Assembly: GCA_034670405.1 (NCBI GenBank)
Contig: JAXDDX010000006.1
Coordinates: 9,005,001-9,069,000 of the forward strand
Direction of reading: 5' to 3'
Source: Hoplostethus atlanticus
Taxonomy: Eukaryota; Chordata; Actinopteri; Trachichthyiformes; Trachichthyidae
Length of the DNA: 64,000 nt
Below the pieces are notes generated by a model. The model saw nothing but the letters and a program-made list of their open reading frames with translations, searched no databases and was not told the DNA's origin. The translations under genes were made by a program, and so were the position numbers. Below, piece after piece: positions 51,612-63,039 of the stretch; the first letter of the stretch is position 1, and the number at the start of each line of letters is the position of its first letter.

Positions 51612-51626
51612 TTCAAATCTCCGCGC
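51612..51626 (-). promoter_or_regulatory. cdca8: CDE/CHR-like cell-cycle element
   Basis: On the minus strand GCGCGG is followed after 3 nt by TTTGAA. A GC-rich CDE beside TTTGAA is the classical CDE/CHR arrangement that binds DREAM/MuvB complexes and confines transcription to G2/M, with nearby CCAAT boxes bound by NF-Y. All are present in the right order upstream of the predicted cdca8 start. This fits the mitotic role of borealin. The spacer is 3 nt rather than the usual 4. Confidence 0.6.
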
Positions 51627-51920
51627 AGGGAGGGGCCAATAGCTCCGATCAGCCAATTGGGACTCTTATTTTCCTTACGTCATGACTAAATCCACCTCGA
51701 CCTATCATATCATATAACGTCAATGTTTACATCAGGAGACCGGAAATGGGGTGCAGCAACATGGCTTCAACGTGATTTGAAAGCAGTGAAGATAGACGGT
51801 TTTTAACCGGGTAGCAGCAGTTTCGTGTGTATTTTTGCTTTGCTCTTTGAGGATTATTCCCACTACTGAAGCATAATTCGAAATACAATTAAATTTACTG
51901 TATCCACGTGGCTTTATCTC

Positions 51921-51965
51921 ATGGCTTTCCTCTTGTGTAAACTGATGTCGGAACGTGTCAATTGA
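51921..51965 (+). CDS. Upstream ORF in the airim leader (14 codons)
   Basis: ATG at 51921 opens a 14-codon frame (MAFLLCKLMSERVN) whose TGA ends one base before the airim start codon at 51967. An earlier minimal uORF (MAST) starts at 51761. If the leader is unspliced, ribosomes would have to reinitiate or scan past both. There is no evidence that the peptide itself matters. Confidence 0.45.
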   Translation: MAFLLCKLMSERVN

Positions 51966-51966
51966 A

Positions 51967-52534
51967 ATGTCCAAGCCTGCACTGCTATCACTTCAGCAAG
52001 TATTGAGGAAAAGCTTTCAAAGTCTGGAAAACAATCAGAAAGTATGGAACTCTGTGTTGGCTGAGTGCACCCCTTTGATGGTGTCTCTTGGAAATGTAGC
52101 AGAGCAGTTGAGAGCGCTTTCCAACGTCCAAATCTCTAACACTCCACTCAGCGTCTTCCCTGACCTGCAAGAACGTCTGCACTTCAAACTTATACAAGCA
52201 GCGGATACAGTATTGGAGAAACTCAATGAGAAAATGTAAGAGTGTGATGGATAATGTAACACAAACTACATGGACTACCAGGCTGTAAATGTGCTGCCTC
52301 TGTCTGTGTGGTCTATTGTATTTCTTGTAACCATTTAACAAATTTAGATAGTCACATGCCTGTAAATCCCCAAAATGTATTGTTGTGTAGTGTCTTGACT
52401 ATCCAGCTAAGCACTCGTCCCTTTATCCTCTCTCTCTTTGACCGTCCTGGTACTATGGTAGGGGGGTCCTTCTCTGAGTTGCCCCCCCCCCAAGGTTTCT
52501 TCCACTTCTTTCCTAAAGATTGGGTGTTGTTGAT

Positions 52535-52572
<38 letters not shown>

Positions 52573-53305
52573 GTCATCTCTCCAGTCTGTGAGAGATTCC
52601 ATCAGTAACCAGGTCTCTGGAGCCTTCCAGCTGTATGAGCAGAACACAGACAGTCTGGACCTGCTCACCTGTACCCAGCGGTCATCCACCGCCCCATCAG
52701 TCGCTGACATGCTGGAGTGGCTGCAGGATGCGGAACGGCACTATCGGCAGCAGTATCCTTTATATGGTCTGGATTGGTGATTGTGTTACAGTCTGGGCTG
52801 TGAGCATTTGCATCCTCGATGAATAGCACTGAAATAATTCCTGTGTATTGGTACATTATATTTTTATATCTTATGAGAAAATGAAATCTTGAAAAGTGGT
52901 TACTTTGAATACCTTTTTATAGGACCCTGTTAGGAAAATTGTGAGAGGGGATGTTTTCCTCAACCATGTGTTCAGATTCCTGAGGAGGAAGACTCTGCTG
53001 CAGACCCTGAGAGCTGACAACCTCTCCCTTCTGGAATCTGCTCCCAAGAGATGGGAGTCCCTAGAGTCCCCCAGTGAAGAGGAGAGCATCACCGGTAAAA
53101 CCTCTCCATATGATGTTGTGTACAATGTTGTTTTACACAAATATCAATGAATTAATCCTATATAGGGTTTCATTCCAAAGTGAGATATGCACATTTAGAA
53201 AAAGGTGGTGCATATGATGTTGAACATTTGAAGGTTGACTGATCACGTCTGTGTCCCATTTCAGATGTACTTTTCAAAGTGTCCTTCTTTATGGAGTCCC
53301 AATGA
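51967..53305 (+). CDS. airim: AIRIM, AFG2-interacting ribosome maturation factor (C1orf109 homologue)
   Basis: AIRIM (C1orf109, DUF4477 family) works with the AAA ATPases SPATA5/SPATA5L1 and CINP in a complex that recycles factors from pre-60S particles. Exons: 51967-52235, 52573-52752, 52976-53094, 53265-53305, giving 202 aa (human 203). Strong landmarks against the human protein are FPDLQERL, QLYEQNTDSLDLL, PSVADMLEWLQDAERHYR, the basic FLRRKTLLQTL segment, and a C-terminus DVLFKVSFFMESQ. The ATG at 51967 (MSKPALLSLQQ) is the first in frame. Intron 2 must be spliced at 52752/52976: the closer U2-like AG at 52922 would hit a stop and lose homology. It lies head-to-head with cdca8, as in human, and tail-to-tail with the claudin. 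Confidence 0.95.
52537..52570 (+). repeat. airim: (TC)n array serving as a polypyrimidine tract
   Basis: A pure TC array of 17 units abuts the AG of the airim exon 2 acceptor (AG at 52571-52572), so the splice-site polypyrimidine tract is itself a length-variable microsatellite. Confidence 0.9.
52753..52975 (+). other. airim: U12-type (minor spliceosome) intron of airim
   Basis: The 223-bp intron 2 starts GTATCCTTT, the U12-type donor consensus. It ends with TTCCTCAAC (52956-52964), matching the U12 branch-point consensus TTCCTTAAC at all but one base, with the branch adenosine about 12-13 nt before the exon, followed by TTCAG. Splicing here keeps the reading frame (phase 2) and aligns RQQFLRRKTLL with human RKSYLKRKYLL. 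Confidence 0.85.
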
Positions 53306-53753
53306 AAAGAGTAAAAGGGACATGAGTGAGAATCTCACCTGGCTTGTGAGTCCCATGGCCTTCAGCCCAGGAAGAGGCTGAAGAGGACAGGAATATCAGA
53401 CCAACAAAAACGAGAAGATATAAATGTATACTTTGGATGGATATATTGCATTTGGATGTATTTAACATGTTACCCGTTGATGTTAGGGTAAGGACTGGAG
53501 TTCTATTTGGCAGTTAAAGAGTTGATAGATCTGCTGAAGGCTACAGAATGTCTGGATTCAGACTGTATATGGTAATTAAAGAGAAAAAGGAAATTTGCCA
53601 CATATCAGAAAATGAACAGTCTCTTTCCACAATAACAACATTGTGGCCATTACACAGTTTCATGTTGAAATTGTCATTTTACTGTATTCTGCTGGAAAAT
53701 ATCCCAAATCTAATGTATGTGGGAGGAAAATCTGGATCTGTTAGAATGTAATC

Positions 53754-53782
53754 ATTAAAACACTCTTTGACACTCTTTTATT
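53754..53782. terminator. Convergent poly(A) signals of airim and the claudin
   Basis: ATTAAA on the plus strand (53754-53759) is the first plausible airim signal after its stop. AATAAA on the minus strand (53777-53782) is the first plausible claudin signal. The expected cleavage sites would make the two 3' UTRs overlap by tens of bases. Confidence 0.5.
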
Positions 53783-54321
53783 TCTCAATCAAGGTTTTAT
53801 GAAACAAATTTGAGAGGTAATTACATTTCCAGAGAAGAACTGTGTAAGAAATCACTGCAATCGTCACAACACAAGCAAACAGAACCGTGATATGTGTAAA
53901 GGTTTTTTGTTTGACTCATTGATTATTAAGGCTTTTGTCTTGATTTTTCACAAACTAGGCAGTGAATCATTGCTTCCTTCAGGCACGATTATAAATCACA
54001 GTGCTGTAAAGGTCAAATGTTTTTTTAAATTACACGAAAGTTACTGAAGTTCTACATACTGAGGACAATTTCAACATTCGGAAGAGATATACAAAAATAA
54101 GCAAAATGTTGTTAAATAAATAAATATATGGACCCCCAATTCATAATTTAAAATTCACAAGTTTAAAACTTACAGGTAAATGCAGAAAAGAACCAAAGTT
54201 AAACAGTTGAACTTTTTAACACCGTCAAACCGTAACTTCCACCCCAGTCATCTTTAGTGTTAGTTCTTCTATCTATGTTCTCATTGTGCTCTGTCTGCTT
54301 CCACAACTTGACATTCTCTCT
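53783..54321 (-). other. Claudin 3' UTR (inferred)
   Basis: Sequence between the claudin stop and the minus-strand AATAAA at 53777-53782. AT-rich, no frames of note. The end is inferred from the signal only. Confidence 0.5.
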
Positions 54322-55011
54322 CTATACATATTCCTTCAAGGGTAAACTGTTGGATGTGATGGGTTTTGGGGGATCTGGTGCCGAGGCAGGTGAATTAGCG
54401 AAGCTGCGGCCTATGTAGCCCCTGCGGTAGCCACCACCCCTCTCCATGTGGGGGCAGGTGCTACTCAGCACAGCTCCACTGATCATTAGGATAACCGCTG
54501 CTGCCCAGCCCAGATAAATTGCCTGACCCAGCTCTCGTTTGTGCATTACGGGCACGTTAGGGTTGTAGAAATCCCGGACGACAGTGTTGGCGGTCCAGGA
54601 AACCGGAACCAGCACACACAGGCCCGTCAGAATGAATAGAACCCCGCCAGAGAGAGCGATGCCTGCCTTGGTCCGGCGGTCGTCCCCGGCGCAGGTTGTG
54701 CACTTCATGCCGCAGCAGGATACGGTGCAGGAAAGCCAGCCCAGGAAGATGGCCACACACATGAGGGCTCGGGCTGCCTGGATATCTGGCGGCAAGGCCA
54801 GCATGGAGTCATAAGTCTTACACTGCATGTGACCAGTGGTCTGGTAGATGCAGTTCATCCAGATGCCTTCCCATTTGATCTCCGAAGTCAGGATGTTGCT
54901 ACCGATGAAGGCCGAGACCTTCCACTGAGGCAAGGCTGTCACTGCAATCGCCATGATCCAGCCGGTCACCGCGCAGGTGAAGCTGATCAGCTGCATGCCA
55001 GTGTTCACCAT
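54322..55011 (-). CDS. Claudin, single-exon, tight-junction protein
   Basis: Complete 229-aa intronless frame. Claudins form the paracellular strands of tight junctions. Four membrane segments (about residues 8-28, 82-102, 117-140, 160-182) flank two extracellular loops. Loop 1 has the family signature W30...W47-E-G-I-W51-x-x-C54...C64, followed by the conserved R81. The tail is short and ends KEYV, a PDZ-binding motif of the kind that binds ZO proteins. The VTALPQWKVSAFI, GMKCTTC and VPVSWTANTVVRDFYNP segments place it in the CLDN3/4/8-like group, which is expanded and often intronless in fish. I cannot fix the exact number. ATG 55011 gives the standard claudin N-terminus. The stop is about 540 bp from the likely poly(A) signal at 53777. 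Confidence 0.95.
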   Translation of the reverse strand: MVNTGMQLISFTCAVTGWIMAIAVTALPQWKVSAFIGSNILTSEIKWEGIWMNCIYQTTGHMQCKTYDSMLALPPDIQAARALMCVAIFLGWLSCTVSCCGMKCTTCAGDDRRTKAGIALSGGVLFILTGLCVLVPVSWTANTVVRDFYNPNVPVMHKRELGQAIYLGWAAAVILMISGAVLSSTCPHMERGGGYRRGYIGRSFANSPASAPDPPKPITSNSLPLKEYV

Positions 55012-57844
55012 GGTGGCAGCGCTTCTTCTTTGGACCTGCAGCTTTTCTCCAGTGGTTATTACTTTCTCTATTAACTTGTTCTTCCCCTTCCTCTTCTACA
55101 GTTGTTTGTTGTACAAGATCTACAATTACAGTGGCATCACAACATTTAGTGTCTTATTTACTTTTTCTTCATCCTTTTGATCTACAAAGTACACTCCTTT
55201 TGGTTTACTTGTCCCCTTCCTTCCTGTCCTCCAGCTTCTTACAGTCCTGGCCTTAATGTCAAGTATGTCAACAACTTCTCTGTCAACACTTTTTTTTTCT
55301 TCGTTTTTTCTGCACCCGGTCAAATGTTTTCACTTTCGCACATTTTCCATTCACTGTCGTTCTGTTTTCCAGAAGTAATCGTCCGCTTCCTCTCCTCGTT
55401 TATCATTCACCTATTGAAAGGATCAGGGGCTCACACACTTTCTCCCTCTTTTCATTCCTGAGTTTGAGTTGATGAATTATTGAGTAGCTGATAGTTGTGC
55501 AGCGGCTCGTTGCAGCCAACCAATGCAGGATCGATCAGGCTTTAAACCAAGGGCGATCTAGGTTCGGTGGGTCCGTGGATGAAATGGATCTCAGCCAGGG
55601 TTTTTCAGCAGCAGTGTAAGTGGTCCGTTGCCTTTAACCTAGCTCAAACCCAACAGGCCCTGGGGTGTTTATTGAGTTCCAGTGTATTCCAGTGTCTATT
55701 ACTCCTCTGGTTCGGTGTAGCCTTACCAAGATGGGTCAGACCGATATAACCTGATACTTCGATTCAAGGCCACCGATGCTGTTGTGAATGTATCCCGTCA
55801 CAGCAAGGTTGAAAACGGTGATGCGTGATTATACAAAAATACAAAATATTGTATGTCTTTAGTTTCTTTTAGAAAGAAACATAGTCCTGTGTTTAGTCCT
55901 CAAAGAATGATTGAAATAGAGATCTACTAGAGATGAACAAAACATGAACACGGGTGATTTAATAAGCCATTAAAAGCAGTCAATGAAAAGCCGATAGTCC
56001 AGTCCCTCCTTTGATCAAGTCTTTCCAAAAAATCCACCTTCACATCAAACTTCCATTGGCGTAGTAGACCGGGTAAACAAGATCGTTTTTTTAACTGAAC
56101 ACAAAGCCAGTCAGCATCTATCGCAAAAAAAGCCTTCCAGAGAAAGCAGCCCTCATCACCAGGCACTGCTGCTGTTGCCAGTTGAAGTGTCTTCTTGTTA
56201 CAATAAGCACACTGGGGTCCAAGCCTTGACGAGGCCACTTCAGACTCGACGGAGGTTCAGCTGCTGCTCTGCCCTGCCCCCTCTGAACACAGCACACCCC
56301 AAATGGGTCAGTCCAGTCCACAGTTAGGGTATAAATAACAAGCAGGGCCACTTAGGCAGACGTCTGGGTAAGCGGACCATCAGTTCTGTCCCTCCCATCT
56401 TCAGCACCGCCGTTGACAGTCAAGCACCAGCCCGAAAAGAGGCAGAGGGATGGAGAGAGACAAAGGAGGGAGGGAGGGAGACATGGATGGATGGATGGAG
56501 GCAGAGCAGTGTCTGTAGGTGGATCAATTAACACAAAGACAATCTGGGGGGGCCTCTACCACGGGGCTTACACAGTCTGTCTCGCTCCATAACACCCACA
56601 CACAAACACACCTTATGTGAGCTTTCACAAAAAAATTAGCTTTCACTCGTCCCTTTTTGACTGACACTGCAGTGAAAAGGTGAAAGCGCTTTAAAAGGGG
56701 GGGGGGCATAGGTCAAATTTCTGGGACAATGACCATGGCTGCAACGTTGAAAAGCCACAAAGTCACACTCCATTGTACAATAGAGAGCAGTGTCATCTGG
56801 ACAATGAGGCAATAATAAAACCCTGAATTCTCACAGGTAACGCAACATTACATTTTTTAGCTCCATCTTATTTTGTTACACTTTCAGTTTAATTTAACTT
56901 ATTTTCCCCTATCGTAAAAAACAGCAATTGCACAATACTAGTCTAAAACAATCAGGGTGAAAATAGTCTACATTAGGTGCATTTTTAGAATTGTGGTCAA
57001 TATATGATGTTAAATAGCACAAGAAATCATATTCTGTTTGTGTTACCGGCGGATCTTAGAGCAATTCCTTCAGAAATTTCTATTCTACCCATGAAGGCTC
57101 TTCCTGCATCTGTATTACATTGAACCTTGGTGTGCCAATCTGTTGATGAATTAAATATTATGGCAACAAGATCTGTGGTTCAGGTTTCCTTTCTTGTGTA
57201 GCCTCCGCTCTCCGTGGCAACGGTGGTCATGACAACAAGCCGGGACACAGGAAATGAGAGAGGAGCAGGGATGAAACACAAAGGGAGGTAGAGAAGAGGC
57301 AGTGACACATACCAATGATGGTTATCCAATGTGAATGAATAAACGTACAACGACATATAAAGGACATATTTGCTTATAAGAGCCTGAGTCCAATACAGGA
57401 TTATAGTGAAATTACACCACAGTTGATGCCCTTCAGCCTCATATAAACAGGTAATCAGATAGAAATATGTGGTATCCTCAGTTGAAGTAGCTTATATGTG
57501 GTAATTTCATCAAATGGCTGAAAAACAGATTGGGGTTGGACCCTCTTTTATAACCTTGAGCCTAACACACACAAAGGGAGTGCATTTTTCACCACCAAAG
57601 TCAACAACCCTGATTTAGTGTATTTGTCCCAGAGAGGCCGGATCAGCTGACTGCTTGACTTGCTTTGGCTGAGGCACCAGGAAGGGGAAACGCTGTCATC
57701 ACGCTGTCACGGGAGAGTACCCGAAGATGTGGAATTGCCCAGTTACTCAGGTAAAGGTGAAACATTTAAAATCAGAAAATCAGCTTTTTTTCACATCAAT
57801 TTGATAACTGGATGTCTAATCATACATGTCTTCAGAGATAAAAG
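55012..57844. other. Claudin upstream region, no further gene recognised
   Basis: Contains the claudin 5' UTR and presumably its promoter, but I could not place a start site or rule out a non-coding first exon. A CCAAT box lies near 55520. Short frames here carry no recognisable domain. Confidence 0.45.
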
Positions 57845-58298
57845 TAGGCTGCTGTAACAGCCTCCACTCTTCTGGGAAGGCTTTCCACTAGATGTTGGAA
57901 CATTGGAAGTTGCTTCCATTCAGCCACAAGAGCCTTGGTGAGGTCGGGTACTGATGTTGGGCGATGAGGGCTGGCTCGCGGTCGGCGTTCCAGTTCAACC
58001 CAAAGGTGTTGGATGGGGTTGAGGTCAGGGCTCTATGCAGGCCAGTCAAGCTCCTCCATACCGATCTCGACAAAAATGTCTGTATGGTCCTACCTTTGTG
58101 CATGGGGGCATTGCAATGCTGAAACAGGAAAGGGCCTTCCCCATACTGTTGCCACAAAGTTGGAGAATGTTGATGTATACTGTAGCGTTAAGATTTCCAT
58201 TCACCGGAACTAAGGGGCCTCGCCCAAACCATGAAAAACAGACCCAGACCTTAGATACATTAGAAGGGGTGTCTGCATACTTTTGGCCATGTTGTGTA
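57845..58298 (-). mobile_element. Truncated Tc1-like DNA transposon
   Basis: The right end on the minus strand starts with a typical fish Tc1 inverted terminus (ACAACATGGCCAAAAGTATG then CAGACACCCC). It jumps straight into the middle of a transposase frame. The decayed protein shows GEGPFLFQH, the DDE-domain part around a degraded LDWPA/SPDLNP region, HLWVELERR-like and ASPHRPTSVPDLTKAL-like pieces, and VESLPRRVEAVTAA before breaking off. The 5' half of the gene and the second terminus are missing, and frameshifts and a stop are present. It is a non-functional internal-deletion and 3'-truncated copy. Confidence 0.85.
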
Positions 58299-58410
58299 CA
58301 CCACAGACTTCTTAGCTCCCTGTGAGCTGGAGTGCAGCCCGAGATCCTCAGACTGGGCCTTTCGGACCGCCTGCTTGAGGAACTTGGGCTAGCTAATTCA
58401 CATCACCTCC

Positions 58411-58450
<40 letters not shown>

Positions 58451-58944
58451 CAATTGTGCATGCCATTTTGTAAAACATTTTGTATTATTAGTGGCACAGG
58501 CTCACTTGAAAAAAAACAAAAAAACAATATGTAATATATATATCACTGCACCCACTCTGGTGAGGGACATGAAACCAGACAAAGAAACAAGGATATCTAA
58601 TATTTAACCCATACATTTGTAACACTATATTTATTTATTTATATTATATATTATTTATATATTTATTTCAAAGATACTATGAAGGAAGTGGACAAAGTGA
58701 GGTACCTACACATCTTATTCAATAGGGTTCCTTTATTCTCAAAGGCAGGGAAATGGAGATGTCATCAATGTTTTACTCAGTCCATTATCCTTTGGTAAAG
58801 AATGCCATCTAGTGACAAAACATGTAGAGGCCATACTGTGAATTAGTGGGCTAGTTCTTTCTATATGTTGGGCATTAAAGCCCCTCTATCACTCCTTTCC
58901 ACAAATGAACTTGTCATCAATAAAGAGAATGCACACCAGTTGTG
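58299..58944. other. AT-rich spacer with TA and TTTA repeats
   Basis: (TA)n at 58411-58446 and TTTA/TATA-rich sequence at about 58625-58670. No gene. It lies between the transposon fragment and the inferred end of the Argonaute 3' UTR. Confidence 0.6.
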
Positions 58945-60660
58945 ATATAGGCATAAAATACCAATTTATTACTTTGCACATTAACACAAGTAATTCCCTG
59001 CAGGCTAAAAAAAAAAATAAAAAAAAAAAATAAAAAAAGTATTTTAACATGTCACATAATAGCAATAACAGCGAGTGATTGGGCACCCTGGTGGGAGGGG
59101 CCACATTAAGCCCCGCCCCACCAACGGGTCAGAAAGGGTTCCGTTCTATTCACAGAATTAGAATGTTCCAATTCTGTGGTTCTATTGCTATCGGACAATC
59201 ACACACAGCTCAGAGACCACTAGCAGAAAATAAAGAAACAGTAGAGCAGAGCTACAACACACCCCGAAAAAGGAACCAAAAAAAGAAAAAAAGAAAATTA
59301 AATTACACAATACACAATGTCAAATTACAAATCCGTTAAGATATAACAATATATCAAAGTGAGAGGAATTTAAAAATAAATCATGCTCTCTTTCTATTGG
59401 GGCACAGAAAGAATTATGGATCTTTTTTTAAAAAGGTTAAAAAGAGGTAATCCTGTTCCGTGGATGCCATGGGGTTTCGCCAAACCGCCTCGCAAAGAGG
59501 AAGTGCATTTGCGAGGGGCCGGCAGAGAGGTGTCATGGAGACAGGAGAGCCCCAAGAGGCGTGGCCACGGGCACAAACCAGGAACGAGGAGACAAGATGG
59601 GACGCTCGCTACGCTAGCCTGGCCAGAGGAGAGGGGTTAGGTCTTTAACGGGTCCGCGTTTGAAGAAAGTACCTCGTTTGAATTTGGACACGACGCAAAG
59701 AGCAGGACCCCCTCGCCTCAGATAACAGCTTCTACCTCCCAAATTACTGACATTTGTGTAGGAATCTTTAAAATACATCTTCGAGAGACTGGACAAATAT
59801 TGCTAGCCTAAAACAGTCTCACTAAATTGATAAACATTTACCCAAAAAAAAAAGACTTTATACTTTTTTCTGTCTGACAATAAATATGATTCTAAAGAGG
59901 TTTTTTCTTCTTTTTAAAAAGGACAATACTCTGGCATGCAGGCGAGCAAAGTCTACATTTTATTACTTAAAAAAAAGTTTTTAGAGCCTAAAGAGCTATT
60001 CCACCAAATGCACATTCCCACTGATTGATACAAGCAAAAAAAATGTACAGAGACACAATAGCGAGAGTAGACCAACAGCCACAACGAGAAGAAATATAGC
60101 TTTGTTTTTCCGCATTTGAAAACTAGATTTTAGGTTAATATTGCTTTGCAATGTTATGTTAGGAACAGGGAGTGATCTGTGATCGTACTGTATATCACCT
60201 CACATGAACATACAGGAGTTTAACAATCCCCTCAGGAACGTATTCTGAGGCTTTTAAAACATCAAATCATCCCATCAGAGATGTTGTATTCATATTGATA
60301 TCACAGCCCAGTTGGCTCCGTAAAACTATCGCACATTTTCTTAAAAAAAAAAAAAAAAAGAAGATCTGCCCCCCTCTAAACCAAGAAAACTTATTGCATG
60401 CAATGCCTGGACAACATCCTCCCACCCACACCCCACTAGCCCCTGCCCTCTTCCTGCTTCTCTCCCATCGGCCGATGCCAGCGCCCACGCCCTCAACAGG
60501 CAGGCGCTCAAACTCATTCATAGCAAACCTGCTGCTTTACGGGTGGTTTATTACAAAAGGGTTTTCGCTGAGCTGTCCCCCCTGACGAGGCGTGCGCGCC
60601 GACTACTCCAAAGCCTCTCTAACCCCTCCCTCCTGCATCATCGCATCAGTATCCAATCGC

Positions 60661-60675
60661 AGCACCAGGGGGCAC
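60661..60675 (+). promoter_or_regulatory. CTCF-like motif
   Basis: AGCACCAGGGGGCAC is close to the core CTCF consensus (CCASYAGRKGGC), with one mismatch at the first base by eye. It lies in the Argonaute 3' UTR. Binding is not shown. Confidence 0.35.
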
Positions 60676-62225
60676 CACTTGTACAACTGTCACCATAGCA
60701 CTTGTCGCTAAAGCTAAGATGGTGTCCATGACAATAGCTTGCCAAGTGTTAGTACAGGGGTCCAAGGGCAGTGCTTATGCTTATTGTCAATTTATTTAAT
60801 CTGGTGTTAAAAAAAATGCATAAAAATATGAAACAAACACTGTAAGTAGTAGAGACTTTTAGATGGGTATACTTGTTCAAATACACACAAACAGTAATAG
60901 AAACCATCCAAGTCTAAAAATTCAATTCATCACCTAGGGCAAAGCTCTTTTCAACAGCTCCCTTAATCCCAGTTCACTCAGATTACAATCCCTGATTGTC
61001 TCCATCGATCTGATCAAAACCAAGACCCAATGCCAGCTGAGTTCATCTAATGCACACAGAGGCGAATCTGTTTTACCTGTCAGAGTCCTACTCAGTGCTA
61101 CACAACAACCTCCAAACAGCCCCTAACCGTTACGAACACCAGAAACTACCAAGGGCCATGAATTCATCCATTCCGGGGCCTATTTTCTCTCGTCATTGGC
61201 CAGAATGCTACAAAATATCTTCCACCTCAAAGCTCTACCCCTTAACCTGCGGCTCCACAGCTTAAGTCTATTCCTCAAGTCGAAACTAGTAACTACACAA
61301 CTGGCTTTGCTGCCGGCCTTAAAATTTCATCACAATAGTAACAACATTAACAACAACAATAAGAAGAACAACAACAACATCAATGGTAAATTACTAATTC
61401 TAAACAACAGTTTAAGATAACCACAAAACATCTTATATTAAACTCTTACAAATCTGCTTTGTTGATTCTTATGTATAAATGCATAAAGGTAAGAGAGATT
61501 GAGAGTGCCCTCTGTTGCTTGCCTAGCGTCCCGGGTCAGTGCAATGAATTGGCCAGTATTAGCAAAGGAGACCTCAAAAACTGTTTGTTTCCGGCCATTA
61601 TAAAAAAAAAGGAAAAAAATAGGCTGCTAGCGCCTTGTTTAAAAAAAAAAAAATTTAAAAACAAATATGTCATGCAACGTCCAGCAGTGTCATTTTATAA
61701 CCGTTCAGAAAATCAGGTCCACTCTTCACACAGACAGCGAGGCTGATGAACCCACGCTGGTCTGCGTTTAATGCCTTCAGCCATTCAACAGGTCCCAATG
61801 CTGAGCCAGAGTCACAGGCTAGACCACGGTTACTACTGCTACACATCAGACCTGGGCTCACTTACTACTTGAAATGGATTCAGTTACTTCTGAACCAGCG
61901 GCAGGCTAAAGCACAAAGTTCAAAACAACTGGAAGGATTTCAATTAATAACTGACCCAGGGCTGCTACAAATACCCCCACCGGCCTCCGTGAGGCCTGTA
62001 TAAGTCATACGTCTCAAAGCTGCTTCTATAGATGTAAATATATGTTATATATGTACTGTATGTGTGAATATAAAAACAAATCTGAGGCATTTACAGCAGT
62101 TATCTCCATGATTTCCCTTTACAATTCAGTGGCCTGCCATGAAACATACACACGTGCACACAAACCCCACACATACAGCAGTACATGTATATACAGAAAC
62201 ACACGCGCACACAAACACGCGCACA

Positions 62226-62259
<34 letters not shown>

Positions 62260-63006
62260 ATCACTTATTCTTCGCTAAGATGGGAGGAAAGTAGTAATGG
62301 GCATGGACACCCAGGTCACCTCGCTTGTAAAAGACCGTAAAGGAGAAAGTTAAAACACACGCTCATAAAAAGGAAAAATATATATATGTATATATATATC
62401 ATTCTCAAAAGGTCAACTCCCCTCCACCTCTTTTCATGCAGAGTTCCCTCCCCACCACCCAAAAAACCCAAGACCTTGTGACAGATTTTGCCCAAAGGGG
62501 CTTTGAGGTAAAAGTAGATAAGAGTCCTGCTTAGCTGGGAGAGCTAAAGAGCTGCTCTGACACAGATGGTGCCAGTCCACTCCCTTGCTCAGTGTATCTT
62601 ACAAAAACAAGAGTAGACATTCAAAATCGAGGAAAAAAAAAAACAAAAAACAAACCCAAAATAATGGCTCAACTTGTAGTATATGTGTGTATGGTTTGTT
62701 TTTGTTTTTTTTCTTTTTGTTTTTTTCTTTTTGTGCATTGGAGACCCTCGGGTCTCTCAGTGCTGGATTGCTGGTTAGAAAGGCGGCTTGCTTGGGAACG
62801 CCGGTTGGTGTTCGTTCCATGAAAAAAGAGAGTTGCCAGACAGTGGGACACGACACGATTCCCCTGGCTTAGAGCCGCTTTGGTGCAGATTCAGAAAATG
62901 ATAGTGTGACAGAGACAGACGGACAATGAGAGGAAAGAGAAAGACTGGAGAAGAGAGAGTGAATGGAAAAACAAAAAGATACAGAGAGGGAAAGGAAGGG
63001 AGTCGG

Positions 63007-63007
<1 letters not shown>

Positions 63008-63039
<32 letters not shown>

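Larger units (their letters stand above)
51544..51966. promoter_or_regulatory. Shared divergent cdca8/airim promoter
   Basis: The start codons of cdca8 and airim are 754 bp apart, facing away from each other, with little room for separate promoters. The core holds a CDE/CHR-like module (51612-51626), CCAAT boxes at 51636-51640 and inside the palindrome CCAATTGG at 51652-51659, a CRE-like TTACGTCA at 51675-51682, an ETS-type ACCGGAAAT at 51739-51747 and a YY1-like AACATGGC at 51758-51765. The first elements sit just upstream of the inferred cdca8 start site and the last two near the airim start. No TATA box is evident. Motif calls are by eye. Confidence 0.7.

Noticed and set aside
51955-51966. 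Airim start upstream of 51967
   Set aside because: The codon at 51955 is GTG, not ATG. The first in-frame ATG is 51967, which fits the human N-terminus length.
52921-52975. Airim coding extension after the AG at 52922 (start of a longer exon 3)
   Set aside because: Joined to exon 2 it reads into a stop and lacks similarity to human C1orf109. The U12 acceptor at 52975 restores frame and homology.
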